DNA from: Bradyrhizobium sp.
Lineage (GTDB): Bacteria > Pseudomonadota > Alphaproteobacteria > Rhizobiales > Xanthobacteraceae
DNA length: 36,582 nt
Reading direction: 5' to 3'
Assembly: GCA_028290305.1 (NCBI GenBank)
Contig: JAQGKC010000324.1
Location: 1-36,582 of the forward strand
The notes beneath the pieces were generated by a model, which was not told the DNA's origin, searched no databases, and saw nothing but the letters and a program-made list of their open reading frames with translations. Below, in pieces: positions 22,870 through 32,200 of this stretch. Each line of letters opens with the position of its first letter. Position 1 is the first letter of the stretch. A program made the position numbers and the translations under genes.

Positions 22870-23403
22870 GTGTCCTTCTCGGTCTATGACATCACAGTCC
22901 CTGTTATGGTACATGGACTGAACGTGATGGACGACTATCTCGACCACGGCCAAGCGCTCGAGCGGACCAGGGGGTTTGAGCCTGGGAGGATCCTTGGCGA
23001 GCGGCTCGCGCCCGACATGCTGACTTTCGGAGAACATGTCTCCGTAAGCTGCAACAAAGTCGACGCGCACATGGCGAAGCTGATGCAGCACGACCCGTCA
23101 GCACCCCGCAACACCCCGATGATGTATCCGGCATTGAAGGGACGGCTTCTTGAGACTCGCGGCTTCCTGCAGAACGTGCGGCCGGACGAGATTGCCGGCG
23201 CGCAGTCCCACACATACGAGCTGACGCCGCCTATCGTGCGCGGGTGGTTCGGCGGCGACGACTACATCCGGCACCTGGTTCTGCCCGACTTCTTCTTCCA
23301 CATCTCGATCGCTCACGCGATCCTTCGACACCTCGGAGCGAAGATCGGGAAGCGCGACTACCTCGGCAACCTCACCCAGCAGAGCGGCGGTGACTACTCG
23401 TGA
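22870..23403 (+). CDS. DUF1993-family protein
   Basis: The 177-residue product begins SFSVYDITVPVMVHGLNVMD and has LTFGEHVSVSCNKVDAHMAK and PDFFFHISIAHAILRHLGAK. This is the DUF1993 four-helix (DinB-like) pattern, a soluble protein with His residues that may bind metal. GTG at 22870 is preferred to ATG 22858 because GGAGG lies 5 nt upstream and the family start is SFSVY. Function is unknown; it follows the cytochrome P460 gene. Confidence 0.8.
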   Translation: MSFSVYDITVPVMVHGLNVMDDYLDHGQALERTRGFEPGRILGERLAPDMLTFGEHVSVSCNKVDAHMAKLMQHDPSAPRNTPMMYPALKGRLLETRGFLQNVRPDEIAGAQSHTYELTPPIVRGWFGGDDYIRHLVLPDFFFHISIAHAILRHLGAKIGKRDYLGNLTQQSGGDYS

Positions 23404-23560
23404 GAGGCGGACGCGATGCGCGGCGCGGGCCAAGGCCTTCAAGACAAGAAAGCAAGTTTAGGGGACGCCGATAGTGAGCGAGTTGATCGGAAGGAACGGA
23501 GTGCCGCGCCGATCGGGGTTGAATAGGCCGTGGCCAGCGATACCACCACCGAGGCGACGT

Positions 23561-23793
23561 ATGGCCACATGCCTCTTCGTCCAGAGCGAGACCCGCGGCG
23601 CGAGCCGGCGGAGTTGGGCGATGCCGCCTATGTCCTGCGCGGTCGGGCCCTGTCCGAAGAGGCCAAGCTCTTCGTTTACCTCGAGGCTGTGACGTCGCTT
23701 GCGCCGCTCAGGTTAATGGTCACGCCTAGCTACAGCATGTCGGTATCGACGGCGAATTCCTGGACCGTCAACGATTGCCGAGCACTCAGTTAG
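23561..23793 (+). pseudogene. alkB: AlkB-type dioxygenase, N-terminal fragment
   Basis: AlkB reverses alkylation damage in DNA with iron and 2-oxoglutarate. From ATG 23561 one frame reads MATCLFVQSETR, the family start (LFDQSE). After a frameshift the second frame reads ELGDAAYVLRGRALSEEAK and then PLRLMVTPSYSMSVSTANSW, the AlkB nucleotide-recognition region. The sequence stops before the HxD iron site and catalytic core. Function is lost. Confidence 0.72.
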
Positions 23794-24399
23794 CATGCAA
23801 ACGTCGGTGTCCTCTGCCACGGCCTATCGAATCAAATCCTCTCGTTCGGATCTGAGCCGCGGGATCATGATGATTGCACGCTCGCCCAGAATGGGTGGTC
23901 GCGCGCGTGCGGAATTCGCAGTGGAGCCGATCGAGGTACGGCTGCTCCGACAGGTCTGAAAGCGGACCCGAGGTCTGGCTAGGCGTGTCCTTGTGCCATT
24001 GCCAGTAACCGTCGCTCACGCAACATTTCGACGGTGGCGATCTTGGTGTTTCCGGCTATTGGGTCCGTCGAGAAGCACCCATCAATTTGATCGCTGAGGA
24101 GACGTTCTATTCTCTCCTCGCGTGTGATTGACTGGAGCACCTGTTCGAGCATCCGCAACTGGCGGGCCGAGAACAATGAAGATGGGCACTACAGCTACGC
24201 CATAGCCACCTAAAAAGCCCACTATAGCCCCCGTGTCGTTGGGCTGCCCTACGGAACGGCTGGAATCGGATGGCGATGCGGTTGAGCCTCCCCTCAACAG
24301 GAGGGATTAGGCTGAAAGCACCGGCTACCTAAATCCGCGCCGCTACGCCTGTATCCGCTCGATGCCAGTCCACGCAGCGGGTTGCTCCGGCCATAGCGC
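23794..24399. other. 606 bp without a supported gene
   Basis: The minus strand at 24176-23979 has an open frame (FSARQLRMLEQVLQSITREE) that may be a small remnant. 24240-24178 reads GAIVGFLGGYGVAVVPIFIV, resembling a nitrate-transporter-type MFS helix. Neither has a start or a partner. 24180-24211 is repeated at 29588-29619. Confidence 0.4.
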
Positions 24400-25293
24400 T
24401 TAAGGGATAGCGACCTTCGGCTCCATAAGCTGTTGTGCGAGCAAGCCGGCGTGCGGCGTGAGCGCAGAGAAATCACGCGCACAAAGATGAAGCTGCCTAA
24501 GCGCCCAGGGGTCTTGCAGCGGTACAATCGCCAAGCCGAGGTGCCCCAAATCTTTAGCGGAAGCCTCCGATAAAATTGCGATCCCAACACCGGACTCAAC
24601 CAACATCGCGACGCTCTCAATCCGTCTGAGTTGAATGCGGTAGTAAATCTGCCGACCCAGGCGGGCTGCACGTTCTCCCAAATGAGCTTCCAGCGCAGCG
24701 TCGGCCAAGCCGACGAACGGCTCACCCACGACGTCCGCGAAAGCTATCGAGCGTTGATCGGCAATGCGATGCGTTTCCCTTACAACGACGACGAGCTGAT
24801 CTTGCGTAATAACGCGCGTCTGCAACGCTGCCAGATCAGCGATGTCGGCTACAACTCCGAGATCAGCACGACCCTCCGCGATGGCCAGAGCAATCTCGGT
24901 GCTTGGTCGTTCATTGAGATCAATGGAAAGGTCCGGATAAGCCACCAGGAATCGGCCGAGTTGATACGGTAGAAAAGCAGCCAACCCGGCCGTGTTAGAC
25001 AAGAGCCTGATGCGCCCTTTCAGGCCAGTGCCGTAGCTGCGCAGTTCTCCACGCATCTGCTCGACCTGGTCCAGGATCAAACGGGCATGGCGAACCAAGG
25101 CATCACCGGCTGCAGTCGTAGTGACCCCTCGCCTATTTCGTTCCAGGAGCTGCGCGCCAAGCGAAGATTCCATTCCGGAAATGCGTTCGCTCACGGAAGC
25201 GAGAGCCAGGTTCATGATCTCGGAGCCCTTGGTGAGGCTGCCTTGCTCCACCACGGTCAGGAACAACCGCATATCCGTCAAATCGAAGCGCAA
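24400..25293 (-). CDS. LysR-type transcriptional regulator of the TauE-like gene
   Basis: The 297-residue product has the LysR helix-turn-helix (DMRLFLTVVEQGSLTKGSEI, then LALASVSERISGMESSLGA) at residues 7-60. The effector domain has LKGRIRLLSNTAGLAAFLPY and VESVAMLVESGVGIAILSEA-like strands. It is divergent from the TauE/SafE gene 246 nt away, the usual layout of a LysR regulator and its target. It differs strongly from the LysR at 19931, so it is not the obvious regulator of the conserved box. Confidence 0.92.
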   Translation of the reverse strand: MRFDLTDMRLFLTVVEQGSLTKGSEIMNLALASVSERISGMESSLGAQLLERNRRGVTTTAAGDALVRHARLILDQVEQMRGELRSYGTGLKGRIRLLSNTAGLAAFLPYQLGRFLVAYPDLSIDLNERPSTEIALAIAEGRADLGVVADIADLAALQTRVITQDQLVVVVRETHRIADQRSIAFADVVGEPFVGLADAALEAHLGERAARLGRQIYYRIQLRRIESVAMLVESGVGIAILSEASAKDLGHLGLAIVPLQDPWALRQLHLCARDFSALTPHAGLLAQQLMEPKVAIP

Positions 25294-25539
25294 ATCTTTT
25301 CCTTCGGCTCAGCCGAAACCACCCATCGGAAATGGCCAATTGTGGCGTTCGGCCGGTGAGCGTACTTTACACCTTGCGACGTCATGTTCGCCGATTTTTG
25401 ATGATAGCACAAGGGATTGGAGAGTGGCGCCTTGGTGAGAGCGAGGTTTACTCACCGAGCATCACGCCATAAGCGCGCGGATGCCATCGGTTCGCGCGAA
25501 GTCTTCAACCGCAATACGGCCCAGTCCGAGTGAGTCAAA
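25294..25539. promoter_or_regulatory. Divergent LysR/TauE promoter region
   Basis: 246 nt between two divergent starts. I see TGATAGCA near 25401 and AT-rich bases around it, but no perfect LysR dyad. No copy of the conserved box is present. Confidence 0.4.
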
Positions 25540-26292
25540 ATGAGTGATTATCTTTCGTCGCATGTTCTAGTTATCGCGCTGACGTTTTTCGTCGCCGGGT
25601 TCGTCAAGGGCGTGGCCGGCATGGGCCTGCCGACCGTCGCTATGGGTGTCCTCAGTGCGATCATGTCGCCAGTCAGCGCCGCTTCGCTGCTGGTCATTCC
25701 ATCCTTTGTCACCAATTTTTGGCAGCTTTTCACGGGGCCGAATTTCCTGGCCCTGATGAAAAGGCTTTGGGTGATGATGCTTGGCATCATGGTTGGCACA
25801 CTCGCCGGCTCATGGCTTCTGACGAGCGCCAATACGGTATTCGCAAGTGTTGGATTGGGCGCCGCCCTGATTGTTTATGCGGTGCACGGCCTGTTTGCGA
25901 AGCCATTGTCGGTTCCCGCGCGCTTCGAGCGTCTACTGGCGCCTGTCATTGGGTTGACAACCGGGTTGATCAACGGAGGAACCGGGGTTTTCACGCTTCC
26001 CGCCGTTCCCTATCTTCAGGCCCTCGGCCTTTCCAAAGACGGTCTTATCCAGGCCCTGGGGCTGTCGTTCACGGTATCAACAATTGCACTTGCGGCGGGC
26101 TTGGCTCGTGGCGGAGCTTTCCATCTTGGCAATATTACCTTGTCCGCCCTCGCGATCATTCCCGCGTTGCTGGGCATGCAGGTCGGAACAATGGTCCGTG
26201 AGCGCATAAGCGCCGCAACTTTTCGGCGCTGGTTCCTGATCTTAATCGCCATTCTTGGCCTTGAACTCGCTGTTCATCCATTCCTCTTCTGA
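25540..26292 (+). CDS. TauE/SafE-family membrane transporter
   Basis: The 250-residue product is hydrophobic with about seven to eight membrane segments. It has VAGFVKGVAGMGLPTVAMGV near the start and its repeat GLTTGLINGGTGVFTLPAVP in the second half, the two signature repeats of the TauE/SafE (DUF81) family. Members export sulfite, sulfonates or related anions. It is controlled most likely by the divergent LysR. The AFG1-like gene follows within 12 nt. Confidence 0.9.
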   Translation: MSDYLSSHVLVIALTFFVAGFVKGVAGMGLPTVAMGVLSAIMSPVSAASLLVIPSFVTNFWQLFTGPNFLALMKRLWVMMLGIMVGTLAGSWLLTSANTVFASVGLGAALIVYAVHGLFAKPLSVPARFERLLAPVIGLTTGLINGGTGVFTLPAVPYLQALGLSKDGLIQALGLSFTVSTIALAAGLARGGAFHLGNITLSALAIIPALLGMQVGTMVRERISAATFRRWFLILIAILGLELAVHPFLF

Positions 26293-26303
26293 GGCAGATG
26301 GCG

Positions 26304-26861
26304 ATGCCTCAAGTCGCAAGCCCGTCCGTTCCATCAGATCTCGCCACCATCGCTGAGCGCTATGACACTCTCGTTGCAAGAGGAGCAATTGAGCGCGATC
26401 CGGCTCAAGAGCGGGTGGTCGCCGTGCTCGATGCGTTGGCACACCGGCTCACGGACATCAAACAGACCCGCTTTGGTTTGACCAAGCTTCTCGATCAAGG
26501 AGACATCTCCGACGAAAAGGGGCGCGGAATTTACATTTCCGGAGGAGTCGGTCGGGGCAAGACGATGCTCATGGACCTTTTTTTCGAGAGCGTCTCGCTG
26601 GAAGCCAAGCGCCGGATACATTTTCACGAGTTCATGGTGGATGTGCACGACCGCCTTCGGAAAGCTCGCGAGAAGATGGAAGATCGCCGTATGAACAATG
26701 GTGACCCACACAGCATTTATCTTGGCATGGTTGCGGTTTTCGGCGGGGCAATAGGTCCGCCACCCGATCAGTCTGACACTTTCCCTGAATCGCTGGAGTC
26801 AAGGCGGGCTCTGTCGCGCCTCATCGAGATGCGCTCACGCGACTATCTCGGCCTCACCTAG
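26304..26861 (+). pseudogene. AFG1/ZapE-type ATPase with large internal deletion
   Basis: The intact family is about 370-400 residues. This product is 185 residues. It has the family N-terminus (ERYDTLVARGAIERDPAQER), the Walker A GGVGRGKTMLMDLFF and HFHEFMVDVHDRLRK. Residues after NNGDPHSIY jump to an unrelated stretch ending in ALSRLIEMRSRDYLGL, which is the normal C-terminal end. Walker B and the sensor residues are therefore missing, although the frame stays open to the natural stop. Start 26304 is chosen because GAGG lies 9 nt upstream. It is probably non-functional as ATPase. Confidence 0.8.
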
Positions 26862-27067
26862 AATCATGCCGGCCGAGCGAAGTGTGATCCTCCCATTGAC
26901 GATTGTGCTTGGGAATTTACGCTATGTTTTGACCGTCGATTTTTGCGCGCCGCGTCGATGGCATCGATTCAATAACCGACGGTCATTAGACCATCGAGTT
27001 TCACCTTCCTATTTTCGTCTCGTCTGCAAAGGAATTCGGAAGATGACGACCTACCACACACAGGCAG

Positions 27068-27461
27068 GTGGACGATGAAGGAAACGATGGCCACGCCAAC
27101 TTCCCCGAGTACCAGAACGTGTACATCGAGCCCTGTGCTTACGAGGCCCTACAAGAAGACAAGCGTGTTTCCCGATGGCACGATCTTCTACAAGGAGCTC
27201 CAGCTGACTTTGCCTGGGCAGAACCCGGATGGCTCGCGTACCGAGCCGTTGGGCAGGGGGGCGACTTTCCCAGGCGCTGTCGCTGCATCCCATCAAGGCT
27301 GCAGCGGCCGCTACGGCGGATGCGGCGTCATGATTTACTGGCACGTTGAGCGCGGCTCTGTGTGCATCCCCTCGACCGAGTCTCTTGGCAGCGGTGTTGG
27401 GAGTGCGCCTCATCATCGCCTGAAATCCACGAAGGCATTTGAAGCCTCCTACTCATCATAA
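27068..27461 (+). pseudogene. Cytochrome P460-type protein, broken
   Basis: Frame 1 reads ANFPEYQNVYIEPCAYEA. One extra C in the run at 27147-27149 shifts the frame, and frame 2 continues TSVFPDGTIFYKELQLTLPG and NPDGSRTEPLGRG. This is the P460 fold as seen in the intact gene at 22120, but closer to P460 types with the FYKELQLT motif. The signal peptide and the CxxCH haem site are missing, so it is a ghost. Confidence 0.78.
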
Positions 27462-27522
27462 GATTACGAATAATGGAAATGTATTCGTCAGGGGACTCAG
27501 AAACGAGTGCCGCTAGACTATT

Positions 27523-28461
27523 ATGAAATACACAACGAGATTATTTGCCGAATTTCTTGCGGTTGCCTTTGTGGGAGGAATTGGCCTTGCGGTCGACACC
27601 ACGGGCATATCTCTTATCCTGTTTCCTGAGATTGCCGCTTTAGCGTATGATGTATTCACGCGCCCCCGCGGAAAATGGGCAAGCCAACCAATCAGACTAA
27701 TTGCTACTCCTACGATCACCGCGATCCTAGGGGTGATGATTACCCGACACTGGGAATACAGCGCCATCGCGGTAACTGCTGTTGCCCTCCTGAGCCTATT
27801 TGCTATTAAACTGCTCCGATCGAACATCGGAGCAGCGATCTCTGCCGGTGTGCTTCCAATGGCCCTCGGCGTGATGAGTTGGGGTTACCCCGCCGCCATT
27901 CTGGCGGGACTCGCAGTACTCGCCATTGCGTTGACGCTCTGGAAGCGTCTTGATCCCCATCGTTACCTATCTGAGGGGAGCAAGGAGAGCCGGATTATTG
28001 AGACCGCCGAAACTCCGCCGAGAGATCGGTTCTGGATCTTCGCACTGACGGCATTCGTCTTCGCGCTGGGAGTGGTGGCCCAAGCAACGGGATTGCGCTT
28101 CCTGTTATTCCCTCCGCTGATCGTCGTAGCCTATGAATTATTCGGTCACCCGGACCTTCCTGGCTGGATGTCACGGCCGGTATTGTTTCCTCTCGTATGT
28201 TTCCTGACCGCGTCCGTCGGCTTACTTTTGAGCACGGGCTTTCACACGGAATTTTTGGGCGTGACGGTTACCATGGTTTGCTCGATTGCTATTTTACGGA
28301 TGTTTAAAGTCCATATGCCGCCTGCCCTCGCCGTTGGTTTGATACCGTTTGTCATCGTCCATCCCACCTTTTGGTATCCGATCTCGGTGTTCTTGGGCGC
28401 CACCGCGCTCATCGCGTCCACCAGAGCATACAGCTTTATTACTCATCAGTCGGTAATATAG
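27523..28461 (+). CDS. HPP-like membrane protein with internal duplication
   Basis: The 312-residue product has about ten membrane segments and no signal peptide. The two halves are similar: GISLILFPEIAALAYDVFTR (about 28-47) pairs with GLRFLLFPPLIVVAYELFGH, and SNIGAAISAGVLPMALG pairs with VHMPPALAVGLIPFVIV. The PPALAVGLIPF segment resembles HPP-family (TM) proteins, some of which transport nitrite. Function here is unknown. The ribosome binding site is not clear. It stands between pseudogenes and has no operon partner. Confidence 0.75.
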   Translation: MKYTTRLFAEFLAVAFVGGIGLAVDTTGISLILFPEIAALAYDVFTRPRGKWASQPIRLIATPTITAILGVMITRHWEYSAIAVTAVALLSLFAIKLLRSNIGAAISAGVLPMALGVMSWGYPAAILAGLAVLAIALTLWKRLDPHRYLSEGSKESRIIETAETPPRDRFWIFALTAFVFALGVVAQATGLRFLLFPPLIVVAYELFGHPDLPGWMSRPVLFPLVCFLTASVGLLLSTGFHTEFLGVTVTMVCSIAILRMFKVHMPPALAVGLIPFVIVHPTFWYPISVFLGATALIASTRAYSFITHQSVI

Positions 28462-28853
28462 GCGACACTCGGGCTCCGAAGAATGACTGGATGAGCCGGG
28501 GCGCGGCCTTGAGACGAGCCGTAGAGCTTGACGAATTGCTGTCGAGTCCGTGCGCACGATCGACATCGATCAATTCGTGACGAGGCATCGGCTGCCAGTC
28601 CGCGAGCATAGGCCTGTCCTCCAAGAACGCGCCGGAAGTCCAGATTCCGTGTCCTCGAATCCGCGTCCGGCTTTCTGCCTTGACGGGCAACTCGCCTACG
28701 CCTCAATGCCGGGCTGAGCGAAGAAGAAATATCAGGCGCAACACCGATTCAAACCTCGGAAATATGGCGACACATCTGTCGCGCAAGATGAAGGTGCGGG
28801 CTGCCAAGTCTTCCGAATCGTACTTGATAAAGTTGTGGTGGAAGGAACGCGGC
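28462..28853. other. 392 bp without a supported gene
   Basis: A + frame near 28553 reads RTIDIDQFVTRHRLPV, which resembles an MFS N-terminus, but it is too short to call. The rest is unrecognised. Confidence 0.4.
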
Positions 28854-29308
28854 ATGGAACAGTCCCCCCAGATCGGCGACAGGATCACCGACAAATCATC
28901 ACCGCCTGATGACGGCACCGTCCGCAACTGGATCGGGCCGAAGGCGTCCGAGCATTGGGCCGAGCTGCGGAACTGGATCGAGGTATACTACCCCGGCGTT
29001 TTCTCGCCGGAATGGCTCTATGGTGGCAAGAAACGCGGTTGGTCCCTGCGCTACAAGAAGACCAAGGCGTTCTGCACCTTCCTGTCCGAATATAGGCGGC
29101 TTTCGGTCGTGTGGTCTTGGGGGGAGCGGAACGAGAGAAGTTTGAGGAGCGGCGTTATGCCTGGCGCTCGCAATTGGTCAAGCTCTACGATGAAGCCAAA
29201 ACATACCCTGACGGGAGATTTCTGACAGTCGCAATCTCATCAGCAGCTGATCGGCATGAGGTGACGGAGTTTTTGACTATGAAGCGCCCGCCACGGTCAC
29301 GCGGTTGA
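28854..29308 (+). pseudogene. DUF3788 protein, one-base frameshift
   Basis: From ATG 28854 (AAGGAA 7 nt upstream) the product reads GTVRNWIGPKASEHWAELRN, EWLYGGKKRGWSLRYKKTKA and FCTFLSEYRRLSVV. Near 29110-29117 one G seems lost in GTCGTGTGG. After correction the second frame continues LGGAEREKFEERRYAWRSQL and DGRFLTVAISSAADRHEVTE, the family C-terminus. DUF3788 function is unknown. The rest of the gene is well preserved, so the slip is recent or a sequencing error. Confidence 0.85.
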
Positions 29309-29633
29309 ATGTCGCGGCAATCCTTAGTTCCCGACCAAGTCGGCAGCGCTGAATTTTTCATTGAAAATTCTTTCGTAAAAATCGGCCGCGAAAGTCAGAG
29401 TTTCGCGACTGAGTTTTGCGATAGATGATCCTGCCCGAATCCGGCCAGCATGATCTGGCCGTGCCCCTCGAACGCTTCGCCGGGGCGATCGCTCATTTCC
29501 GAAGAGTTTTAGGCGTGGGACATGCGTCCGGCCGACGATGTATCCGCAGTCATTCCCGCATGCCTCTTCGACCAGAGCGAGACCCGCAGATGGGCACTAC
29601 GTCTACGCTATAGCCACCTGAGCTACGGCTTTC
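29309..29633. other. 325 bp with alkB 5' fragment
   Basis: 29559-29588 repeats the alkB start at 23568-23596 (CLFDQSETR in one frame, which matches the family start better than the 23561 copy). 29588-29619 repeats 24180-24211 directly behind it. No complete gene is present. Confidence 0.5.
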
Positions 29634-30446
29634 TCATGTCGGGACAACCAGAATCGGGAGATTGTGAAGAAAGGCGGTCGGTGTCATTTTCGTTACTTGT
29701 CGGAAGGCAAACGAGAACGCCGCGGTGCTGCTGAAGCCTACATCTGCCGCGGCTTGCGCGATTGAACGCCCCGCCGAGAGTTGATCGATCGCGAGGGCTA
29801 TTCTTGCTCTTTGCCGCCAGGCCTTGAAGGTCAATCCGGTTTCCACCGGAAACATGCGGCTGATCGTGCGAATCGACGTTGCGGCGCGACGGGCAAGGTC
29901 ACTTACGCCGAGGTGCATTCGCGAATCCGCCAAAGCCAGATTAGCGACGCGTCTTCCGATCGTGCTTGTTGGCATCGGAAGGAACACCGGAACGTCGGGT
30001 GTCTCGGTAAGCTCGTGAAGAATCAATCGGACGGCAAGCTCGGCTTTTTCGGACGGTATATCGACCTTGAAGGCCGCGAGGATCAATTCCCGCAGAAGTG
30101 GTGTGACCGTCAGGGCGAATATGTAATCGAGTGGCCTTTCCGGCGCCCACTTCTGTAACGCCGATGGGTGCCAGTAGATCATCCGTAATTCGGTATCGGA
30201 AAGCATATCGACCCGATGAGGTATGCCGGCTGGCATCCAGAGCGCGAGTTGGGGCGGGACGAACCAGCGTCCAGATGCAGTGTAGACCTGCAGCGTTCCC
30301 GAAGCAGCAAAGATCACTTGTGCTTCTTCATGCGCGTGCAATCCGACGGCCTCACCTCGGGGGAACGTCCTGTGAAGAATCCTGAACGGCATACGCGTCT
30401 GCGCTTGGCGGGTCATATACGTCGATTGGCCGCACATCGTTGACAC
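29634..30446 (-). CDS. AraC-family regulator of the adjacent MFS gene
   Basis: The product (up to 270 residues) has an N-terminal cupin sensor (HAHEEAQVIFAASGTLQVYT, FVPPQLALWMPAGIPHRVDM). The C-terminal double helix-turn-helix is HLGVSDLARRAATSIRTISR and AQAAADVGFSSTAAFSFAFR. It resembles NimR-type AraC regulators that control a divergent efflux gene. The start is uncertain: GTG 30446, ATG 30437 or ATG 30416 (MTRQAQTRMPF). It is divergent from the MFS gene at 30681, with a 234 nt shared promoter region. Confidence 0.9.
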   Translation of the reverse strand: MSTMCGQSTYMTRQAQTRMPFRILHRTFPRGEAVGLHAHEEAQVIFAASGTLQVYTASGRWFVPPQLALWMPAGIPHRVDMLSDTELRMIYWHPSALQKWAPERPLDYIFALTVTPLLRELILAAFKVDIPSEKAELAVRLILHELTETPDVPVFLPMPTSTIGRRVANLALADSRMHLGVSDLARRAATSIRTISRMFPVETGLTFKAWRQRARIALAIDQLSAGRSIAQAAADVGFSSTAAFSFAFRQVTKMTPTAFLHNLPILVVPT

Positions 30447-30680
30447 GCCTTGGTATCATTGCGCGATGAGTTGGTCGAGCGTCCCGTTGCCCAGACCGTG
30501 TTGTCCATGTCCATCCCGACCTGTTCCGACGAGAGAGCTAATGTTGAAGAGAATACCGGTCACTGGTGTGCAGTTATGGCCGACACAACTCAACTGTTCG
30601 CTCAACATCAAGTATGATTCCGCTCCTGAGACTATGCGCCAAGTCGGCCGCCCAAAGTTCGCGCCGGAGATTGCATCCTG

Positions 30681-32021
30681 ATGGGCGGCGTCGAATGTTT
30701 AACGGCATCTCAGCGCCGCTGGGCAATGCTCTGCATCTTGCTTGGACTTGGTCTAAGTTCCCTCGGAAGCGCGATCGTGAATATCGCCTTGCCAAATATC
30801 TCGCGTTCGTTCGCAAGCAGTGACGCGGCGACCGTATGGGTCGTGAATGCCTATCAGCTTTCCGCAACGGTCTGCTTGTTGCCCATTGCAAGTCTGGTCG
30901 AATCACTCGGTCTGAAGCGCGTTTATGCCGCCGGTCTGGCTATTTTTGTCCTCGCGTCGTTGGGTTGCGCTTTCGCTCCAACATTGCCGATGCTGGTGAG
31001 CGCGCGCTTGATTCAGGGTGCTGGAGCGGCCGGGGTTTCTGTGGCCGGCGTTGCATTTGTACGCGTGATCTATCCGCATCGCATGGTCAGTAAGGGCCTC
31101 GCGTTGGTCGCATTGGCGGTGGCGATACCTGGAGCATTGGGCCCCACCATCGCGGCGGCAATGCTCGCCGTGGCAAAATGGCCATGGTTGTTTCTGGTGA
31201 ATGTGCCATTCGGCCTCGCCGTGCCGCTATTTATTGCCGCTGCACCACCAGACGTTCGGGTTCCTCGCCCTCTCGATCTGATCGGGACCGCTCTCAATGC
31301 GTTGGCGTTCGGACTTCTCGTCGTCGGTGTCGGCACACTGGGTATTGGCGATCGGCGCATTGCGATGGGAGAGATCGTAGCAGGTCTTCTCTGTTTTATC
31401 CTCTTCGTTCGACAACAGCTCCAGCATCCTATGGCAATGTTGCCGTTCGATCTTTTCCGTATACCGGTGTTTACCCTATCGGTGTGGACTTCTGTCTGCT
31501 CCTACGCCGCACAAATTCTGGCTTACGTCTCCTTGCCGTTTTTATTTGAGATGGGGATGCATCTTTCGGCCGTGGAGACAGGTTTTCTTCTGACACCTTG
31601 GCCGTTCATGACGGCCGTCACGGCACCAATCGCCGGCCGTTTGACGATCCGCTACTCCGCCTCGGTGCTTAGCAGCATTGGCTTGGCGTTGTTGGCGGCC
31701 GGTTTGCTTCTGATGGTCTTCTTGCCGACAACTCCGGCGAAGTGGGATGTCGTATGGCGGCTGGCCCTTTGCGGCATCGGCTTTGGCCTTTTCCAGACCC
31801 CGAACAACACTGCGATGATGACGGCTGGACCCAAAGAGCGTAGCGGGGCCGCAAGTGGGATGAATGCTGCGGCTCGCTATGTCGGATGGTCACTTGGTTC
31901 CGCCTTGGTCTCACTGATCTTCGGCCTGGGCGGAGATCATGGCGCGGTCTTTTGTTTGGTCGCCGGAATGGCCTTCGCTCTGGTGGGAGCCGCTACCAGC
32001 AGCGCTCGTCAGTTCAGATGA
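30681..32021 (+). CDS. MFS exporter (DHA2/EmrB-like), AraC-linked
   Basis: The 446-residue product has about 12-14 membrane segments. NIALPNISRSF and WVVNAYQLSATVCLLPIASL near the start, then RLIQGAGAAGVSVAGVAFVR and ERSGAASGMNAAARYVGWSL near the end are typical of drug:H+ antiporters of the DHA2 group. It probably exports small toxic compounds from the cytoplasm. The divergent AraC protein is its likely regulator. The ATG has GGAG about 14 nt upstream, a weak fit. The substrate cannot be read from the sequence. Confidence 0.9.
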   Translation: MGGVECLTASQRRWAMLCILLGLGLSSLGSAIVNIALPNISRSFASSDAATVWVVNAYQLSATVCLLPIASLVESLGLKRVYAAGLAIFVLASLGCAFAPTLPMLVSARLIQGAGAAGVSVAGVAFVRVIYPHRMVSKGLALVALAVAIPGALGPTIAAAMLAVAKWPWLFLVNVPFGLAVPLFIAAAPPDVRVPRPLDLIGTALNALAFGLLVVGVGTLGIGDRRIAMGEIVAGLLCFILFVRQQLQHPMAMLPFDLFRIPVFTLSVWTSVCSYAAQILAYVSLPFLFEMGMHLSAVETGFLLTPWPFMTAVTAPIAGRLTIRYSASVLSSIGLALLAAGLLLMVFLPTTPAKWDVVWRLALCGIGFGLFQTPNNTAMMTAGPKERSGAASGMNAAARYVGWSLGSALVSLIFGLGGDHGAVFCLVAGMAFALVGAATSSARQFR

Positions 32022-32200
32022 ATGAACATTTCATCGTCAGTGAGACCGATACCGGCACGGAGACTCACGATAATCGCGCCGCTAGATCCTCTCCATGAAG
32101 GAAGAGGGCTTGCGGTGCAAGAACGCTGACACCCCCGCCCTCGCGGCGAATGTTCGCCTTATCGTCAGCTGCTGGAATGGGACCCGGATGCGGGCCCTCT

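Noticed and set aside
23979..24176. Minus-strand frame with FSARQLRMLEQVLQ
   Set aside because: Possible remnant, but short, without a ribosome binding site and not recognised; kept only in the interval note.
28553..28615. RTIDIDQFVTRHRLPV as an MFS transporter start
   Set aside because: Too short and with no downstream membrane segment.
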